Positions 49,461 to 59,150 of a DNA stretch of 64,000 nucleotides are shown here, piece by piece. The DNA is from Burkholderiales bacterium (GTDB taxonomy: Bacteria > Pseudomonadota > Gammaproteobacteria > Burkholderiales > Burkholderiaceae_A): assembly GCA_027486725.1 (NCBI GenBank), contig JAIXOP010000009.1, positions 33,441-97,440 of the forward strand. The letters are read 5' to 3'. The translations under genes were made by a program, and so were the position numbers. The stretch's first letter is position 1. Each line of letters opens with the position of its first letter. The notes under the pieces are model-generated. The model had not been told where the DNA came from, did no database searches, and saw only the letters and a program-made list of their open reading frames with translations.

Positions 49461-49688
49461 ATGAGCACGCCAAACCCCGCCAAAAAACCCCGCACCGCCG
49501 ACTCCCCCTGCATCGCCATCTGCTCCACGGCCCAGGGCGACGACATCTGCAAAGGCTGCGGCCGGACCTTCGACGAGATCACCCGATGGGTGGTGATGAG
49601 TGAGGAGGAAAAAGACTGGGTCTGGGACCGCATCGAGGCCGAGGGCACGGCCCTGCGCTTCACCAAATACAAAGACCGGGCGCTTTAA
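49461..49688 (+). CDS. DUF1289-type small cysteine-rich protein
   Basis: SPCIAICSTAQGDDICKGCGRTFDEITRWVVMSEEEKDWVWDRI. Confidence 0.87.
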   Translation: MSTPNPAKKPRTADSPCIAICSTAQGDDICKGCGRTFDEITRWVVMSEEEKDWVWDRIEAEGTALRFTKYKDRAL

Positions 49689-49690
49689 CT

Positions 49691-50470
49691 TCAAGCCTCA
49701 CCGCTGAGCTGGCCCAGCACCCAGCCCGCGGCCGCGATGCCCATGGTGGCCGTCACCACCATGCTGGAGCCGTAGCCGGCGCAGGCCAGCCGCGCACTGG
49801 GGTCGCAGTCACTCCCCTCGGGCAGCTGCACCGGATTGGCCGTACAAAACACCGCGGGCACATGCAGGTTCCCCTTGCGCGGAGCGCCCCCCTTCTGCCG
49901 CATGTGCTGGCGGATGCGGGCCAGCAGCGGATCCTGCTCTGCCCTTGAAATGTCCTCGACCCGCACCCGAGATGGGTCGGTCTTGCCGCCGGCACCACCG
50001 CTCACGATCAGCCGCTGCGGCCGGCTGTCCCAATCGAAGGCATCGATCAGGGCCAGCTTGGCCTGCCGGTCATCGCAGGCATCGAGCCAGATCTGTGCCC
50101 CGCAGCCCATCAGCTCCCCGAGGTTCTCGGGGGTCAGAAAGTCATCGATCCAGTCCACGCGGCACTCGGGGTGAATGTCCGCGATGCGTGCCCTCAGTGC
50201 GGCGCCCTTGGCCATGCCCAGGGTGCTGCGCAGGGCCTGCACCTGCCGGTTGAGGTTGCCCTCGGCGACATGGTCGGTGTCGATCAGGGTGATGCGCCCC
50301 ACGCCGCTGCGGGCCAGGGTCTCGACGGCCCAGGAGCCCACGCCGCCCAGACCGACCACCGCCACATGGCCCTGGCGCACCCGCTCGAAGGCCTCGGAGG
50401 AATAGAGCCGCGCCGTGCTGGCGATGCCGCGGGGTGTGTCGCTCCGGGGTGTGTCGCTCAATGTGAGCAC
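49691..50470 (-). CDS. tcdA: tRNA threonylcarbamoyladenosine dehydratase (ThiF/HesA family)
   Basis: VAVVGLGGVGSWAVETLARSGVGRITLIDTDHVAEGNLNRQVQAL; LIVSGGAGGKTDPSRV. Confidence 0.92.
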   Translation of the reverse strand: MLTLSDTPRSDTPRGIASTARLYSSEAFERVRQGHVAVVGLGGVGSWAVETLARSGVGRITLIDTDHVAEGNLNRQVQALRSTLGMAKGAALRARIADIHPECRVDWIDDFLTPENLGELMGCGAQIWLDACDDRQAKLALIDAFDWDSRPQRLIVSGGAGGKTDPSRVRVEDISRAEQDPLLARIRQHMRQKGGAPRKGNLHVPAVFCTANPVQLPEGSDCDPSARLACAGYGSSMVVTATMGIAAAGWVLGQLSGEA

Positions 50471-51448
50471 TCAGGGCAGCAGCACAGTGCAGCCTGTGGT
50501 GGCCCGCGACTCCAGCGCCCGGTGGGCGTCGGCGGCGTCCTTCAGAGCAAAGCGCTGCTCAATGGGCACGCGCAGCCGACCGCTGGCCACCATCTCCACG
50601 AGGGGAAGGGCAGAGCTGAGCAGCTCGGCCCGACTGGCGGTGTAGGGCATCAGGCTTGGGCGCGTGATGTGCAAATGCCCCTGGAGCAGGCCCAGATCGA
50701 CGGGCGGCACCTTGCCCGAGGCGTTGCCAAAGCTCACCATGGTCCCGTACTTCTTCAGGCATCGGAGCGAGCCCTCGAAGGTCGAGGCCCCCACCGAGTC
50801 GTAGACCACATCCACGCCCTCGCCGCCGGTGAGCTCGGCCACGCGGGCCACAAAATCCTCGGTGCTGTAATTGATCACCGCATCGGCGCCCAGACTTCGG
50901 GCCAAGGCACACTTGGCGTCGCTGCCCGCGGTCCCGATCAGCCGCACCCCGAGGTGCTTTGCCCACTGGCAGGCCATCTGTCCCACGCCACCGGCGGCCG
51001 CATGAAACAGCACCGTCTGGCCCGGCTTGAGCGCCACCGTTCGGTGAAAGAGGTAGTGCACCGTCATGCCCTTCAACATCATTGCAGCGCCGGTCTCCAA
51101 GGCGATGGCATCGGGAATGGGAACGAGCAGGTCGGCCCTCACATTCCGGGCAGTGCAGTAGGCCCCCATGGGCATGCCCGCATAGGCCACACGGCTGCCG
51201 ACCCGAAGCTCAGGAAGACGCTCGGCGACCCCTGCTCCGAGCGCCACCACCGTTCCAGCGGCCTCTTGGCCCAAAACTGCTGGAAGCGCTGGCAGGGGAT
51301 AGACGCCGCTGCGGAAGTAAACGTCGATGTAATTGAGGCCGATCGCCCCGTGCACCAGGGTGACGTCCCCGGGGCCAGGGCTGGGCAGGTCCTCCTCGAC
51401 CATGTGCATGGCCTCGGGGCCGCCGGGCGCCCGAATCTGAATCGCCAT
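50471..51448 (-). CDS. NADPH:quinone oxidoreductase (MDR family)
   Basis: VGSRVAYAGMPMGAYCTARNV, LFHAAAGGVGQMACQWAKHLG; exact start uncertain (51448 or 51490). Confidence 0.9.
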   Translation of the reverse strand: MAIQIRAPGGPEAMHMVEEDLPSPGPGDVTLVHGAIGLNYIDVYFRSGVYPLPALPAVLGQEAAGTVVALGAGVAERLPELRVGSRVAYAGMPMGAYCTARNVRADLLVPIPDAIALETGAAMMLKGMTVHYLFHRTVALKPGQTVLFHAAAGGVGQMACQWAKHLGVRLIGTAGSDAKCALARSLGADAVINYSTEDFVARVAELTGGEGVDVVYDSVGASTFEGSLRCLKKYGTMVSFGNASGKVPPVDLGLLQGHLHITRPSLMPYTASRAELLSSALPLVEMVASGRLRVPIEQRFALKDAADAHRALESRATTGCTVLLP

Positions 51449-51532
51449 GCGCTGGCGGGGTGGAACCATGGAACCTGCGGCTGTCGGCATTGAAAACCTC
51501 CACGAAAAGAGCGCGCATGGGCTGCGGAATGG

Positions 51533-51548
51533 TGGCAAGATTTTGCCA
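51533..51548. promoter_or_regulatory. Inverted repeat TGGCAA-gatt-TTGCCA between divergent qor-like and dadA genes
   Basis: Perfect 6-bp arms, 20 bp before the dadA start. Confidence 0.4.
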
Positions 51549-51567
51549 TCAGCACAGGGGAGAGCAT

Positions 51568-52896
51568 ATGCGGGTCATCGTCTTGGGCGCGGGCGTCGTG
51601 GGCACCGCTGCCGCATACTTTCTTCACAAATCCGGCCATCAGGTCACCGTGGTGGACCGCCAGGCCCAGCCGGGCTGCGAGACCAGTTTTGCCAACGGCG
51701 GGCAGATTTCGGTGAGCCATGCCGAGCCCTGGGCCAATCCCTCGGCACCCCTGAAGGTGCTGCAGTGGCTGGCCCGCGAAGATGCGCCGCTGTTGTTTCG
51801 CCTGAGGGCAGACTGGAACCAGTGGCGTTGGGGCATGCAATTTCTGGTGGAGTGCCTGCCCTCGCGCACCCGCCACAACATCATTCAGATCCTGAATCTG
51901 GGCCACTACTCCCGCAGCCAACTCCAGCAATTGCGCCGCGACATCGGCATTGAGTACGACCACCTCGAAAAGGGCATCCTGCATTTCTACACCTCGCAGG
52001 CGGAGTTCGACGGCGCCATCGGGCCCACCGAGCTCATGCGCGAGTACGGCTGCCAGCGCGACATCATCAGCGCCAGCGAGGCCGTTCGGCTGGAGCCTGC
52101 CCTGGCCCCCATCGCGGATCAGATCAAGGGCGCCACCTTCACCGATGCCGACGAGTCGGGCGATGCCCGCAAGTTCACTCAGGGGCTGGCCCGATGGCTG
52201 CAGAACCAGGGTGTGGAGTTCGCGACCGGCACCACCGTCCAGGGCATCAATGCCGAGGGGGGCAAGATCTCCGGGGTGCGCGCCATTCGCGAGGGCCGCC
52301 ACCAGGTACTCACAGCCGATGCCTACGTGCTGTCTGCCGGCTCCTTCAGCCCGCTGCTGGCCAAGCCCCTGGGCATCCATCTGCCGGTCTATCCCGCCAA
52401 GGGGTATTCGGCCACCGTGCCCGTCAACAACGAGGCAGCCGCCCACCAGGTCTCGCTCACCGACGATGAGTACAAGCTCGTGTTCTCTCGCCTCGGCAAC
52501 CGACTGCGGATTGCCGGCACTGCCGAGCTGGGCGGCCAGGGCGGCGGCTACGGCACCGAGCTCAACCCGGTCCGTTGTCGTGCGCTCATTCGCCGCGCGC
52601 GCGAGATCATGCCCGAGGCGGGACACTGGGAGCAGGCCGAGTTTTGGACCGGCCTGCGGCCGGCCACGCCGTCCAATGTGCCCTTAATTGGGCGCACCCG
52701 CTTTGCCAACCTCTTTCTCAACACCGGCCACGGCACCCTGGGCTGGACCCATGCCTGCGGCTCGGGCGCTGCGCTGGCCGACCTGGTTTCGGGCCGCGAA
52801 CCCGCCGTCGACTTCGCCTTCTGTGGGGTACCATCGCGCCATGGCAGGACATTCCAAATGGGCCAACATCCAGCACCGCAAAGGCCGGCAGGATGA
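51568..52896 (+). CDS. dadA: D-amino acid dehydrogenase small subunit
   Basis: [92 protein letters not shown]. Confidence 0.94.
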   Translation: MRVIVLGAGVVGTAAAYFLHKSGHQVTVVDRQAQPGCETSFANGGQISVSHAEPWANPSAPLKVLQWLAREDAPLLFRLRADWNQWRWGMQFLVECLPSRTRHNIIQILNLGHYSRSQLQQLRRDIGIEYDHLEKGILHFYTSQAEFDGAIGPTELMREYGCQRDIISASEAVRLEPALAPIADQIKGATFTDADESGDARKFTQGLARWLQNQGVEFATGTTVQGINAEGGKISGVRAIREGRHQVLTADAYVLSAGSFSPLLAKPLGIHLPVYPAKGYSATVPVNNEAAAHQVSLTDDEYKLVFSRLGNRLRIAGTAELGGQGGGYGTELNPVRCRALIRRAREIMPEAGHWEQAEFWTGLRPATPSNVPLIGRTRFANLFLNTGHGTLGWTHACGSGAALADLVSGREPAVDFAFCGVPSRHGRTFQMGQHPAPQRPAG

Positions 52897-53563
52897 AAAA
52901 CGTGGCCGAATTTTCACGCGCCTCATCAAAGAAATCACCGTAGCTGCGAAGCTGGGCGGAGGCGATGCCGCAACCAATCCGCGGCTTCGCCTCGCGATGG
53001 ACAAGGCGGGCGACGCCAACATGCCCAAGGACAAGGTGCTCGACGCCATCAAGCGCGGCACGGGCTCCTTGGACGGCGTGGACTACGAAGAGATCCGCTA
53101 CGAGGGATACGGCATCGGCGGAGCGGCTGTGATCGTTGATTGCCTCACCGACAACCGCACCCGCACCGTCGCCGAGGTGCGCCATGCCTTCGCCAAACAC
53201 GGCGGCAACCTGGGCACCGATGGCTCGGTCTCCTTCATGTTCAAGCATGTGGGCCAGATGTTCTTCGCCCCCGGCACCAGCGAAGACGCGGTGATGGAGG
53301 CCGCGCTCGAGGCCGGAGCCGACGATGTCCTCACCGATGAGGACGGGGTCATCGAGGTGCTCTGCCAGCCCAACGACTTTGCTGCGGTGCGTGCCGCCCT
53401 CGAGGCCCAGGGCCTCAAGCCCGAGGTGGCCGAGATCACCCTGAGGCCCGACACCTCGGCCGACCTCGCTGGGGACGACGGCATTCGCATGCAGAAGCTT
53501 CTGGATGCCCTCGAAGGCCTCGACGATGTTCAAGAGGTCTACTCCAACGCCAACATCTCTTAG
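52841..53563 (+). CDS. yebC: YebC/PmpR family DNA-binding/translation-associated protein
   Basis: [42 protein letters not shown]; 240 aa. Confidence 0.96.
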   Translation: MAGHSKWANIQHRKGRQDEKRGRIFTRLIKEITVAAKLGGGDAATNPRLRLAMDKAGDANMPKDKVLDAIKRGTGSLDGVDYEEIRYEGYGIGGAAVIVDCLTDNRTRTVAEVRHAFAKHGGNLGTDGSVSFMFKHVGQMFFAPGTSEDAVMEAALEAGADDVLTDEDGVIEVLCQPNDFAAVRAALEAQGLKPEVAEITLRPDTSADLAGDDGIRMQKLLDALEGLDDVQEVYSNANIS

Positions 53564-53582
53564 GGCTCCGGCCCAAGTCCGC

Positions 53583-54947
53583 ATGCAGATTCTCATCCTC
53601 GGAAGTGGCGGCCGCGAACACGCCATGGCATGGAAGCTCGCGCGCGCTCGACGGGTGCAGCAGGTGTTTGTGGCCCCCGGCAATGGCGGCACGGCCCGCG
53701 AGCCCCGCATTCAGAACCTTGCCCTCGATCCCGTGCGGCAGATCGACGAGCTCATCGCCTTTGCCAAGGCCGAGAAGATCGGCCTCACGGTGGTGGGCCC
53801 CGAAGCGCCCCTGGCTGCCGGGGTGGTGGATGCCTTTCGTTCTGCTGGCCTGCCCATTTTTGGGCCCCAGCGCCTGGCTGCGCAGCTCGAGTCCTCCAAA
53901 GACTTCGCCAAGCAGTTCATGAAGCGACACGGCATTCCCACCGCCGCCTTCGAGACTTTCACCGACCCCACAGCGGCCATTGCCTACATCCAACGCAAGG
54001 TGGGTCCGGCCGGCGAGCAGCCGGGGGCCCCCATCGTGGTCAAGGCCGATGGCCTGGCTGCCGGCAAGGGCGTGGTGGTGGCCGCCAGCCATGCCGAGGC
54101 CGAGGCCGCGGTGCGCGACATGCTCGAGGGCAATCGCTTCGGTGCGGCCGGTGCCCGCGTGGTCATCGAAGACTTCCTGCCCGGCGAGGAGGCCAGCTTC
54201 ATGGTGGTCTGCGACGGCAAGATGGCTGTTCCCTTGGCGACGAGCCAAGACCACAAGCGGGTGGGCGATGGCGACACTGGCCCCAACACGGGAGGCATGG
54301 GTGCCTACAGTCCGGCACCGGTGGTGACCACCGAGGTCCATGCCCGGGTGATGCGCGAGATCATCAATCCGGTCTTGCGGGGCATGGCTGCCGAGGGCCA
54401 GCCCTACACCGGCTTCCTTTATGCAGGACTCATGATCTCGCCCGATGGGGTGCCCAAGGTCGTGGAGTTCAACTGCCGCATGGGCGACCCCGAGACCCAG
54501 CCCATCTTCATGCGCCTGCGCGGCGACATCCTGCCCATCCTCGAGGCTGCGGCCGCAGGCCGCTTGGAGCACGTCGAGCAGCTGGCCGACGGCCTCTGGG
54601 ACCCTCGCCCTGCCGTGGGGGTGGTGCTGGCGGCCGGCAACTATCCCGAGGCCCCACGCACGGGCGACACCATCCACGGCCTGCCGATCGCCTCGCAAGA
54701 CTTCCTACCCCACGGCATCCGTGGCAACGACGACACCGAGGTCATGGTCTTTCATGCCGGCACCCGGCTGGCCGAATCGGGCGAGGTCCTCACCACCGGC
54801 GGGCGTGTTCTCTGCGTCACCGCCCTGGGCCCCAGCCTGCGCATGGCGCAGCAGGCGGCCTATGCCCAGGCAGCGCAGATTGGCTTCGAGGGCATGCACT
54901 ACCGCAGGGACATTGGATGGCGGGCACTGCAGAAGTTGCCGTCGTAG
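53583..54947 (+). CDS. purD: Phosphoribosylamine--glycine ligase
   Basis: MQILILGSGGREHAMAWKLA, VVKADGLAAGKGVVVA, DTGPNTGGMGAYSPAP, EFNCRMGDPETQ. Confidence 0.97.
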   Translation: MQILILGSGGREHAMAWKLARARRVQQVFVAPGNGGTAREPRIQNLALDPVRQIDELIAFAKAEKIGLTVVGPEAPLAAGVVDAFRSAGLPIFGPQRLAAQLESSKDFAKQFMKRHGIPTAAFETFTDPTAAIAYIQRKVGPAGEQPGAPIVVKADGLAAGKGVVVAASHAEAEAAVRDMLEGNRFGAAGARVVIEDFLPGEEASFMVVCDGKMAVPLATSQDHKRVGDGDTGPNTGGMGAYSPAPVVTTEVHARVMREIINPVLRGMAAEGQPYTGFLYAGLMISPDGVPKVVEFNCRMGDPETQPIFMRLRGDILPILEAAAAGRLEHVEQLADGLWDPRPAVGVVLAAGNYPEAPRTGDTIHGLPIASQDFLPHGIRGNDDTEVMVFHAGTRLAESGEVLTTGGRVLCVTALGPSLRMAQQAAYAQAAQIGFEGMHYRRDIGWRALQKLPS

Positions 54948-56164
54948 GCGGCGGCATCCTGGGCGCGGCAGCCGCGCTGCTTTGCGCTCGCCATGGCCTT
55001 GCGGTCGATTGGTATGCGCCCCCCGAAGACCCTCAGCGATCCGATGGTGCAGCCCACCGGGCCTACACTCTGGCACCCCGAAGCCAGACACTGCTCGCCT
55101 CTCTGGGTGTCTGGCCTTCACTCGAGCCCCAGACCCAGCCCGTGCATGCCATGCATCTGCGGCTGTGCGAGCCGCCCCCCGGCGCCTCGTGGCAGCTGGC
55201 CTCCAGCAGCCCGCAGCCGCTGGCGCGCACCTGCCTGCACCATGCCCTGTTGTCGGCGCTCGAGGCCGCAGCCGCCCATCAGCCCACCCTTCGCCGCCGG
55301 GGCGCCTGGCATCCCAGCCCCCGGCCTGGCCATGCCCAGGCCGAGCTGCCCCCGGCCCGCCTGGTCCTCGCTGCCGATGGCGCGCAGTCGCCCACCCGCC
55401 GGGCCGCGGGCATCCTCTGGTCGCGCCACGACTATGGGCAGAAGGCGGTGGTGGCAGCCTTTGCAACCGAAAACCCTCACGAGGGCCGCGCCTTCCAATG
55501 GTTCGAGGCCGATGGCCGCGTTCTGGCCCTGCTTCCCATGGCGCATCCGCATCAGGTGTCGCTGGTCTACTCCATGGGCAACGATGCCGCGGCACGCTTT
55601 GTGGATCTCGACCCGGTGGCCCGGGCGCAGGCCCTGCCCCAGGATTCACCCTTGGGCGCCCTGAGCCCGAGGCTCGAGAGCACGGGCGAGCACCGCGCCA
55701 CCATGGCCCCCCTGGCTATGGGCACGGCCGAGCGACTCCATCTCGGGCGACTCCTCCTGCTGGGCGATGCGGGCCACACCGTGCATCCGCTGGCGGGATA
55801 CGGCCTCAATCTCGGGTTCGACGACCTGGCCGAACTGGCCCAGGCCATGGCCCCACAGATCACCCGCGACCATCATCTGCGCGACCCCCAGGCCATTGCT
55901 GCTGGCGTGGCGCAGCGCCGCCGCCGCGCTCTCGCCACGGCCCAGTGGGGCCTGCATGGCATCCATCGGGCGATGGCTGCCGCGGGCAGTGCCCCCTGGG
56001 TTGGCAAAAGTTTGCAGTTGGGCATTGGAATGCTCTCGCGCAGCCCCTGGGCTCAGCGTATGCTCGTGCAGGCCGCTCAGGATGGTGGTCTGCCCTTCCT
56101 TCCAGCGCCCGCAGCCTCCGTCGCCACCGACCCCACCGCCTCCATCGTCCGCCCCTCGCCATGA
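54917..56164 (+). CDS. FAD-dependent monooxygenase of the UbiH/VisC family
   Basis: EVAVVGGGILGAAAALLCARHGL, LVLAADGAQSPTRRAAGI, LLLLGDAGHTVHPLAGYGLNLGFDDLAEL. Confidence 0.88.
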   Translation: MAGTAEVAVVGGGILGAAAALLCARHGLAVDWYAPPEDPQRSDGAAHRAYTLAPRSQTLLASLGVWPSLEPQTQPVHAMHLRLCEPPPGASWQLASSSPQPLARTCLHHALLSALEAAAAHQPTLRRRGAWHPSPRPGHAQAELPPARLVLAADGAQSPTRRAAGILWSRHDYGQKAVVAAFATENPHEGRAFQWFEADGRVLALLPMAHPHQVSLVYSMGNDAAARFVDLDPVARAQALPQDSPLGALSPRLESTGEHRATMAPLAMGTAERLHLGRLLLLGDAGHTVHPLAGYGLNLGFDDLAELAQAMAPQITRDHHLRDPQAIAAGVAQRRRRALATAQWGLHGIHRAMAAAGSAPWVGKSLQLGIGMLSRSPWAQRMLVQAAQDGGLPFLPAPAASVATDPTASIVRPSP

Positions 56165-57030
56165 CCCTGCCGATGCCCACCCCGATTTCCGTCCCGATGT
56201 CCGTCCCGATGTCTGCCTCCGCCGCCACCGCATCCCCATCGAAGCTCATCGCCGCGCTCTGCGCCACGGCCCTGGGCCTTGCCCTGCTGGCCATCGCACC
56301 CTCGGCCTCGGCGATCAAGCCCACCGACCCATCGCCCGGCGGCCCCCTGGCCACCACGCCCTCGGTCGAGGCCAGCATCCGCAAGTCGCTCGAGGTGGTC
56401 TTCAAAGATCCCAAGGCCATCACATCGATTGCCCCCACCCCCGTGGCGGGCATCTATGAAATCACGGTGGATCGCCAGGTGATCTACACCGACGCCACTG
56501 GCCGATTCGTGATCCAGGGGCAGATCCTCGACATCGCTGCCGGCCAGAACCTCACCAAGGCCCGCCTCGATCAAATTGCGGCGGCCGACGTGATCGACTT
56601 TGCGGCCCTGCCCACCGACCTGGCCATCCGCTACGGCCCGGCCAAGCCCATCAATGGCCGCGCCATTGCGGTGTTCGAGGACCCGTATTGCGTCTACTGC
56701 CGTCAGTTCCGCCAGACCCTCATGGGCATGAAGGACCTCACGGTGTATGTCTATCTGCTGCCGGTCATCCGCCCCGAGAGTGTGAAGACGGCCCGCGATG
56801 TCTGGTGCTCGAAGGACCGTGCCGCCGCCTGGAATGATTGGATGCTGGGCCAGAAGCCGCCTGCCGCTGCGCCCATCACCTGCCAGTTCCCTCAGGAGAA
56901 GCTCGAGAAGCTCGCGCGCGATTTGCGCGTGCGCTCCACGCCCATTTCGTTTGTGCCCAGCGGGGTGCGGCTGGTGGGTGCGATGCCAGCCGATCGGGTG
57001 GAAGAGGCCCTCGCCGCCGCGAAGCGTTAA
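56161..57030 (+). CDS. Periplasmic thiol:disulfide isomerase, DsbC-like
   Basis: Signal region; IYEITVDRQVIYTDATGRFVIQGQILD; active site FEDPYCVYCRQF. Confidence 0.88.
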   Translation: MTLPMPTPISVPMSVPMSASAATASPSKLIAALCATALGLALLAIAPSASAIKPTDPSPGGPLATTPSVEASIRKSLEVVFKDPKAITSIAPTPVAGIYEITVDRQVIYTDATGRFVIQGQILDIAAGQNLTKARLDQIAAADVIDFAALPTDLAIRYGPAKPINGRAIAVFEDPYCVYCRQFRQTLMGMKDLTVYVYLLPVIRPESVKTARDVWCSKDRAAAWNDWMLGQKPPAAAPITCQFPQEKLEKLARDLRVRSTPISFVPSGVRLVGAMPADRVEEALAAAKR

Positions 57031-58268
57031 GGCAGCGGCACCGGATAGCCCAGCGGCCAGAGCAGCACCTGCTGCGCCAGGGCCTTGGTCTTGCCAGCCC
57101 GTTCTCCTGCCGCCTCGCCCGACCCGTAGTAGAAGTCGGTGCGGTGCGGGCCTTGGATGGCACTGCCCGTGTCTTGCGCCATCACCAGGCGACCCCGAGG
57201 ACGCGACTCACCCACGAGCTGCGCGGTCAGGAACACCGGAAATCCCAGAGGTGCGTAGCGTGGGTCCACAGCAATCGAGCGCTCTGCAGTGAGGGGCACG
57301 CCCAGAGCGCCGATGGGCCCCTCGTTGGCGCCCAGGCTGGCGGGCAGCTCGCGGAAAAAAATCATTCGGGGGTTCTGCCAAAAGAGCTCGTCGCGGCGCG
57401 CTGGATGGCGTGCCACCCAGGCCTTGATGCCCTGCATGCTGGTCTCGGCCAGGCGCATCTCGCCCTGGTCGGCAAGCCATCGACCAATGCTGCGAAACGG
57501 ATGCCCATTGGCCGCTGCAAACCCCACCCGCATCACCCGACCATCGGGCAGCACCACCTGGCCCGAGCCCTGGATCTGCAAAAAGAAGCCCTCGGTGGGG
57601 TCATCGAGCCAGACCAGCTCCTGCCCCCGCAGGGCACCGCTGCGCTCGAGCGACTCCCTCGTCTCGCGCAGCAGGCTGGGGTCGCTTGGCGTCCGATAGA
57701 GCGGCCACTGATAGGCCCCCTGCCGGGTCCGGCTGCCCCGGACGACCGGCTCGTAGTAGCCGGTCAGGGTGTTGTGCGAGCGCACACCACCGCCCAGCCG
57801 CATGGGCTGGAAATTCACCTCAAAGTAGCGGGCCACCACCTCGCGCCGCGGCGCTGATCCGGTCTCGAGGGCGGCCAAGGCAGTGATCTGCTCGGCCTCT
57901 TGGCAGAGCCGAACCCAGGGCTGGCCAAGGCCCGGCAGGCGAGTGCAGCTCTGGAGCCAGGCGCCCCAGGCCTGCTCCACGGCATCGCCCCGCCAGTCGG
58001 CAAGCTGGCTGAAGGTGATGGGCTCCAGGGGCACCTCGAGCCGTGGGACTGGGGCCGAGGGTGCTCGGCCGGGGGCACTGCCCACGCCGCCGCGGTCTTG
58101 GCCGACAATACCCCCTGTGCTGCCCGAAATGGGTGCCTGGGCGGAGCGGGTGGCGCAGCCCTGCACACCCAACGCCACACTGCCGGTCAGGCCCATCAGG
58201 CTCAGCAGTGCGGCCTGGCGGGCACCCTGCTGGATTCTCAACAACATCGACTGGACGAGATTTGTCAT
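57027..58268 (-). CDS. mltA: Membrane-bound lytic murein transglycosylase A
   Basis: Lipobox-like VALGVQGC; LTGYYEPVVRGSRTRQGAYQWPLYR, FFLQIQGSGQVVLPDG, RLVMAQDTGSAIQGPHRTDFYYGSGEAAG. Confidence 0.92.
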   Translation of the reverse strand: MTNLVQSMLLRIQQGARQAALLSLMGLTGSVALGVQGCATRSAQAPISGSTGGIVGQDRGGVGSAPGRAPSAPVPRLEVPLEPITFSQLADWRGDAVEQAWGAWLQSCTRLPGLGQPWVRLCQEAEQITALAALETGSAPRREVVARYFEVNFQPMRLGGGVRSHNTLTGYYEPVVRGSRTRQGAYQWPLYRTPSDPSLLRETRESLERSGALRGQELVWLDDPTEGFFLQIQGSGQVVLPDGRVMRVGFAAANGHPFRSIGRWLADQGEMRLAETSMQGIKAWVARHPARRDELFWQNPRMIFFRELPASLGANEGPIGALGVPLTAERSIAVDPRYAPLGFPVFLTAQLVGESRPRGRLVMAQDTGSAIQGPHRTDFYYGSGEAAGERAGKTKALAQQVLLWPLGYPVPLP

Positions 58269-58350
58269 GTGGCTCATTTTTCTGGAAGCAGCGATTGCGG
58301 GCGGTCTGTTGATTGCCATTGTCCTCTGGACCATGCGCGGTAAAAAATAG
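58267..58350 (+). CDS. Candidate 27-aa small membrane protein
   Basis: MWLIFLEAAIAGGLLIAIVLWTMRGKK*: single TM helix plus basic tail; GGACGAG upstream as possible SD. Confidence 0.45.
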   Translation: MWLIFLEAAIAGGLLIAIVLWTMRGKK

Positions 58351-58413
58351 TCCCGCGCTCTTCCCCCACGCCCCTCGGTCCATCCCCACCACCACGCCAC
58401 AGGATTCCCCTGC

Positions 58414-59133
58414 ATGAATGCTCCCGCTGCCCCATTCCTTCGACAGACCCCCGTCTTGGCCCCCAGCATCCTGTCGGCGGACTTTGCCCGCCTGGGCGAG
58501 GAGGTGAGGGCGGTCGAGGCTGCCGGGGCGGGCTTCATCCACTTCGATGTGATGGACAACCACTATGTGCCCAACCTCACGGTGGGGCCGCTGGTCTGCG
58601 CAGCTATTCGCCCGCACGTGCAGATCCCGATCGATGTGCATCTGATGGTCTCGCCCGTCGATGCCCTGATCACCGACTTCGCCAAGGCAGGTGCCGACAT
58701 CATCACCTTCCATCCCGAGGCCAGTGCCCACATCCACCGCAGCCTTCAGCTCATTCAGTCCCTGGGCAAGCGCGGTGGTCTGGTGCTCAACCCTGCAACA
58801 CCCATCGAGTGCCTCGACTGGGTGATGGGCAGCATCGACATGGTGCTGCTCATGAGCGTCAACCCGGGGTTTGGCGGGCAGGCGTTCATCCCCGAAACCC
58901 TTCAGAAAGTGCGGGCGGTCCGCGACAAGATCGACGCCCACCAGCGCGCGGGCGGGCGGCCCATTCGCCTGGAGGTCGACGGCGGCATCAAGGTCGAGAA
59001 CATTCGGGCCGTGGCCGATGCCGGGGCCGACACCTTCGTTGCGGGATCGGCGGTGTTTGGTGCGCCCGACGAGGGCAGCAGCCCCCGCACCTACCAGTCC
59101 ATCGTGGGCCGGTTCATGGGGGCGCTCGCCTAG
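58414..59133 (+). CDS. rpe: Ribulose-phosphate 3-epimerase
   Basis: [59 protein letters not shown]. Confidence 0.97.
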   Translation: MNAPAAPFLRQTPVLAPSILSADFARLGEEVRAVEAAGAGFIHFDVMDNHYVPNLTVGPLVCAAIRPHVQIPIDVHLMVSPVDALITDFAKAGADIITFHPEASAHIHRSLQLIQSLGKRGGLVLNPATPIECLDWVMGSIDMVLLMSVNPGFGGQAFIPETLQKVRAVRDKIDAHQRAGGRPIRLEVDGGIKVENIRAVADAGADTFVAGSAVFGAPDEGSSPRTYQSIVGRFMGALA

Positions 59134-59150
59134 CCTTACACTGGCGGGTT

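Noticed and set aside
53630-54916. Long N-terminal extension of the UbiH-like ORF (844 aa total)
   Set aside because: The upstream portion overlaps purD in another frame; the real start with FAD motif is ATG 54917.
54445-56160. Long N-terminal extension of the DsbC-like ORF (861 aa total)
   Set aside because: Overlaps purD and UbiH-like coding; signal peptide and ATGA junction place the start at 56161.
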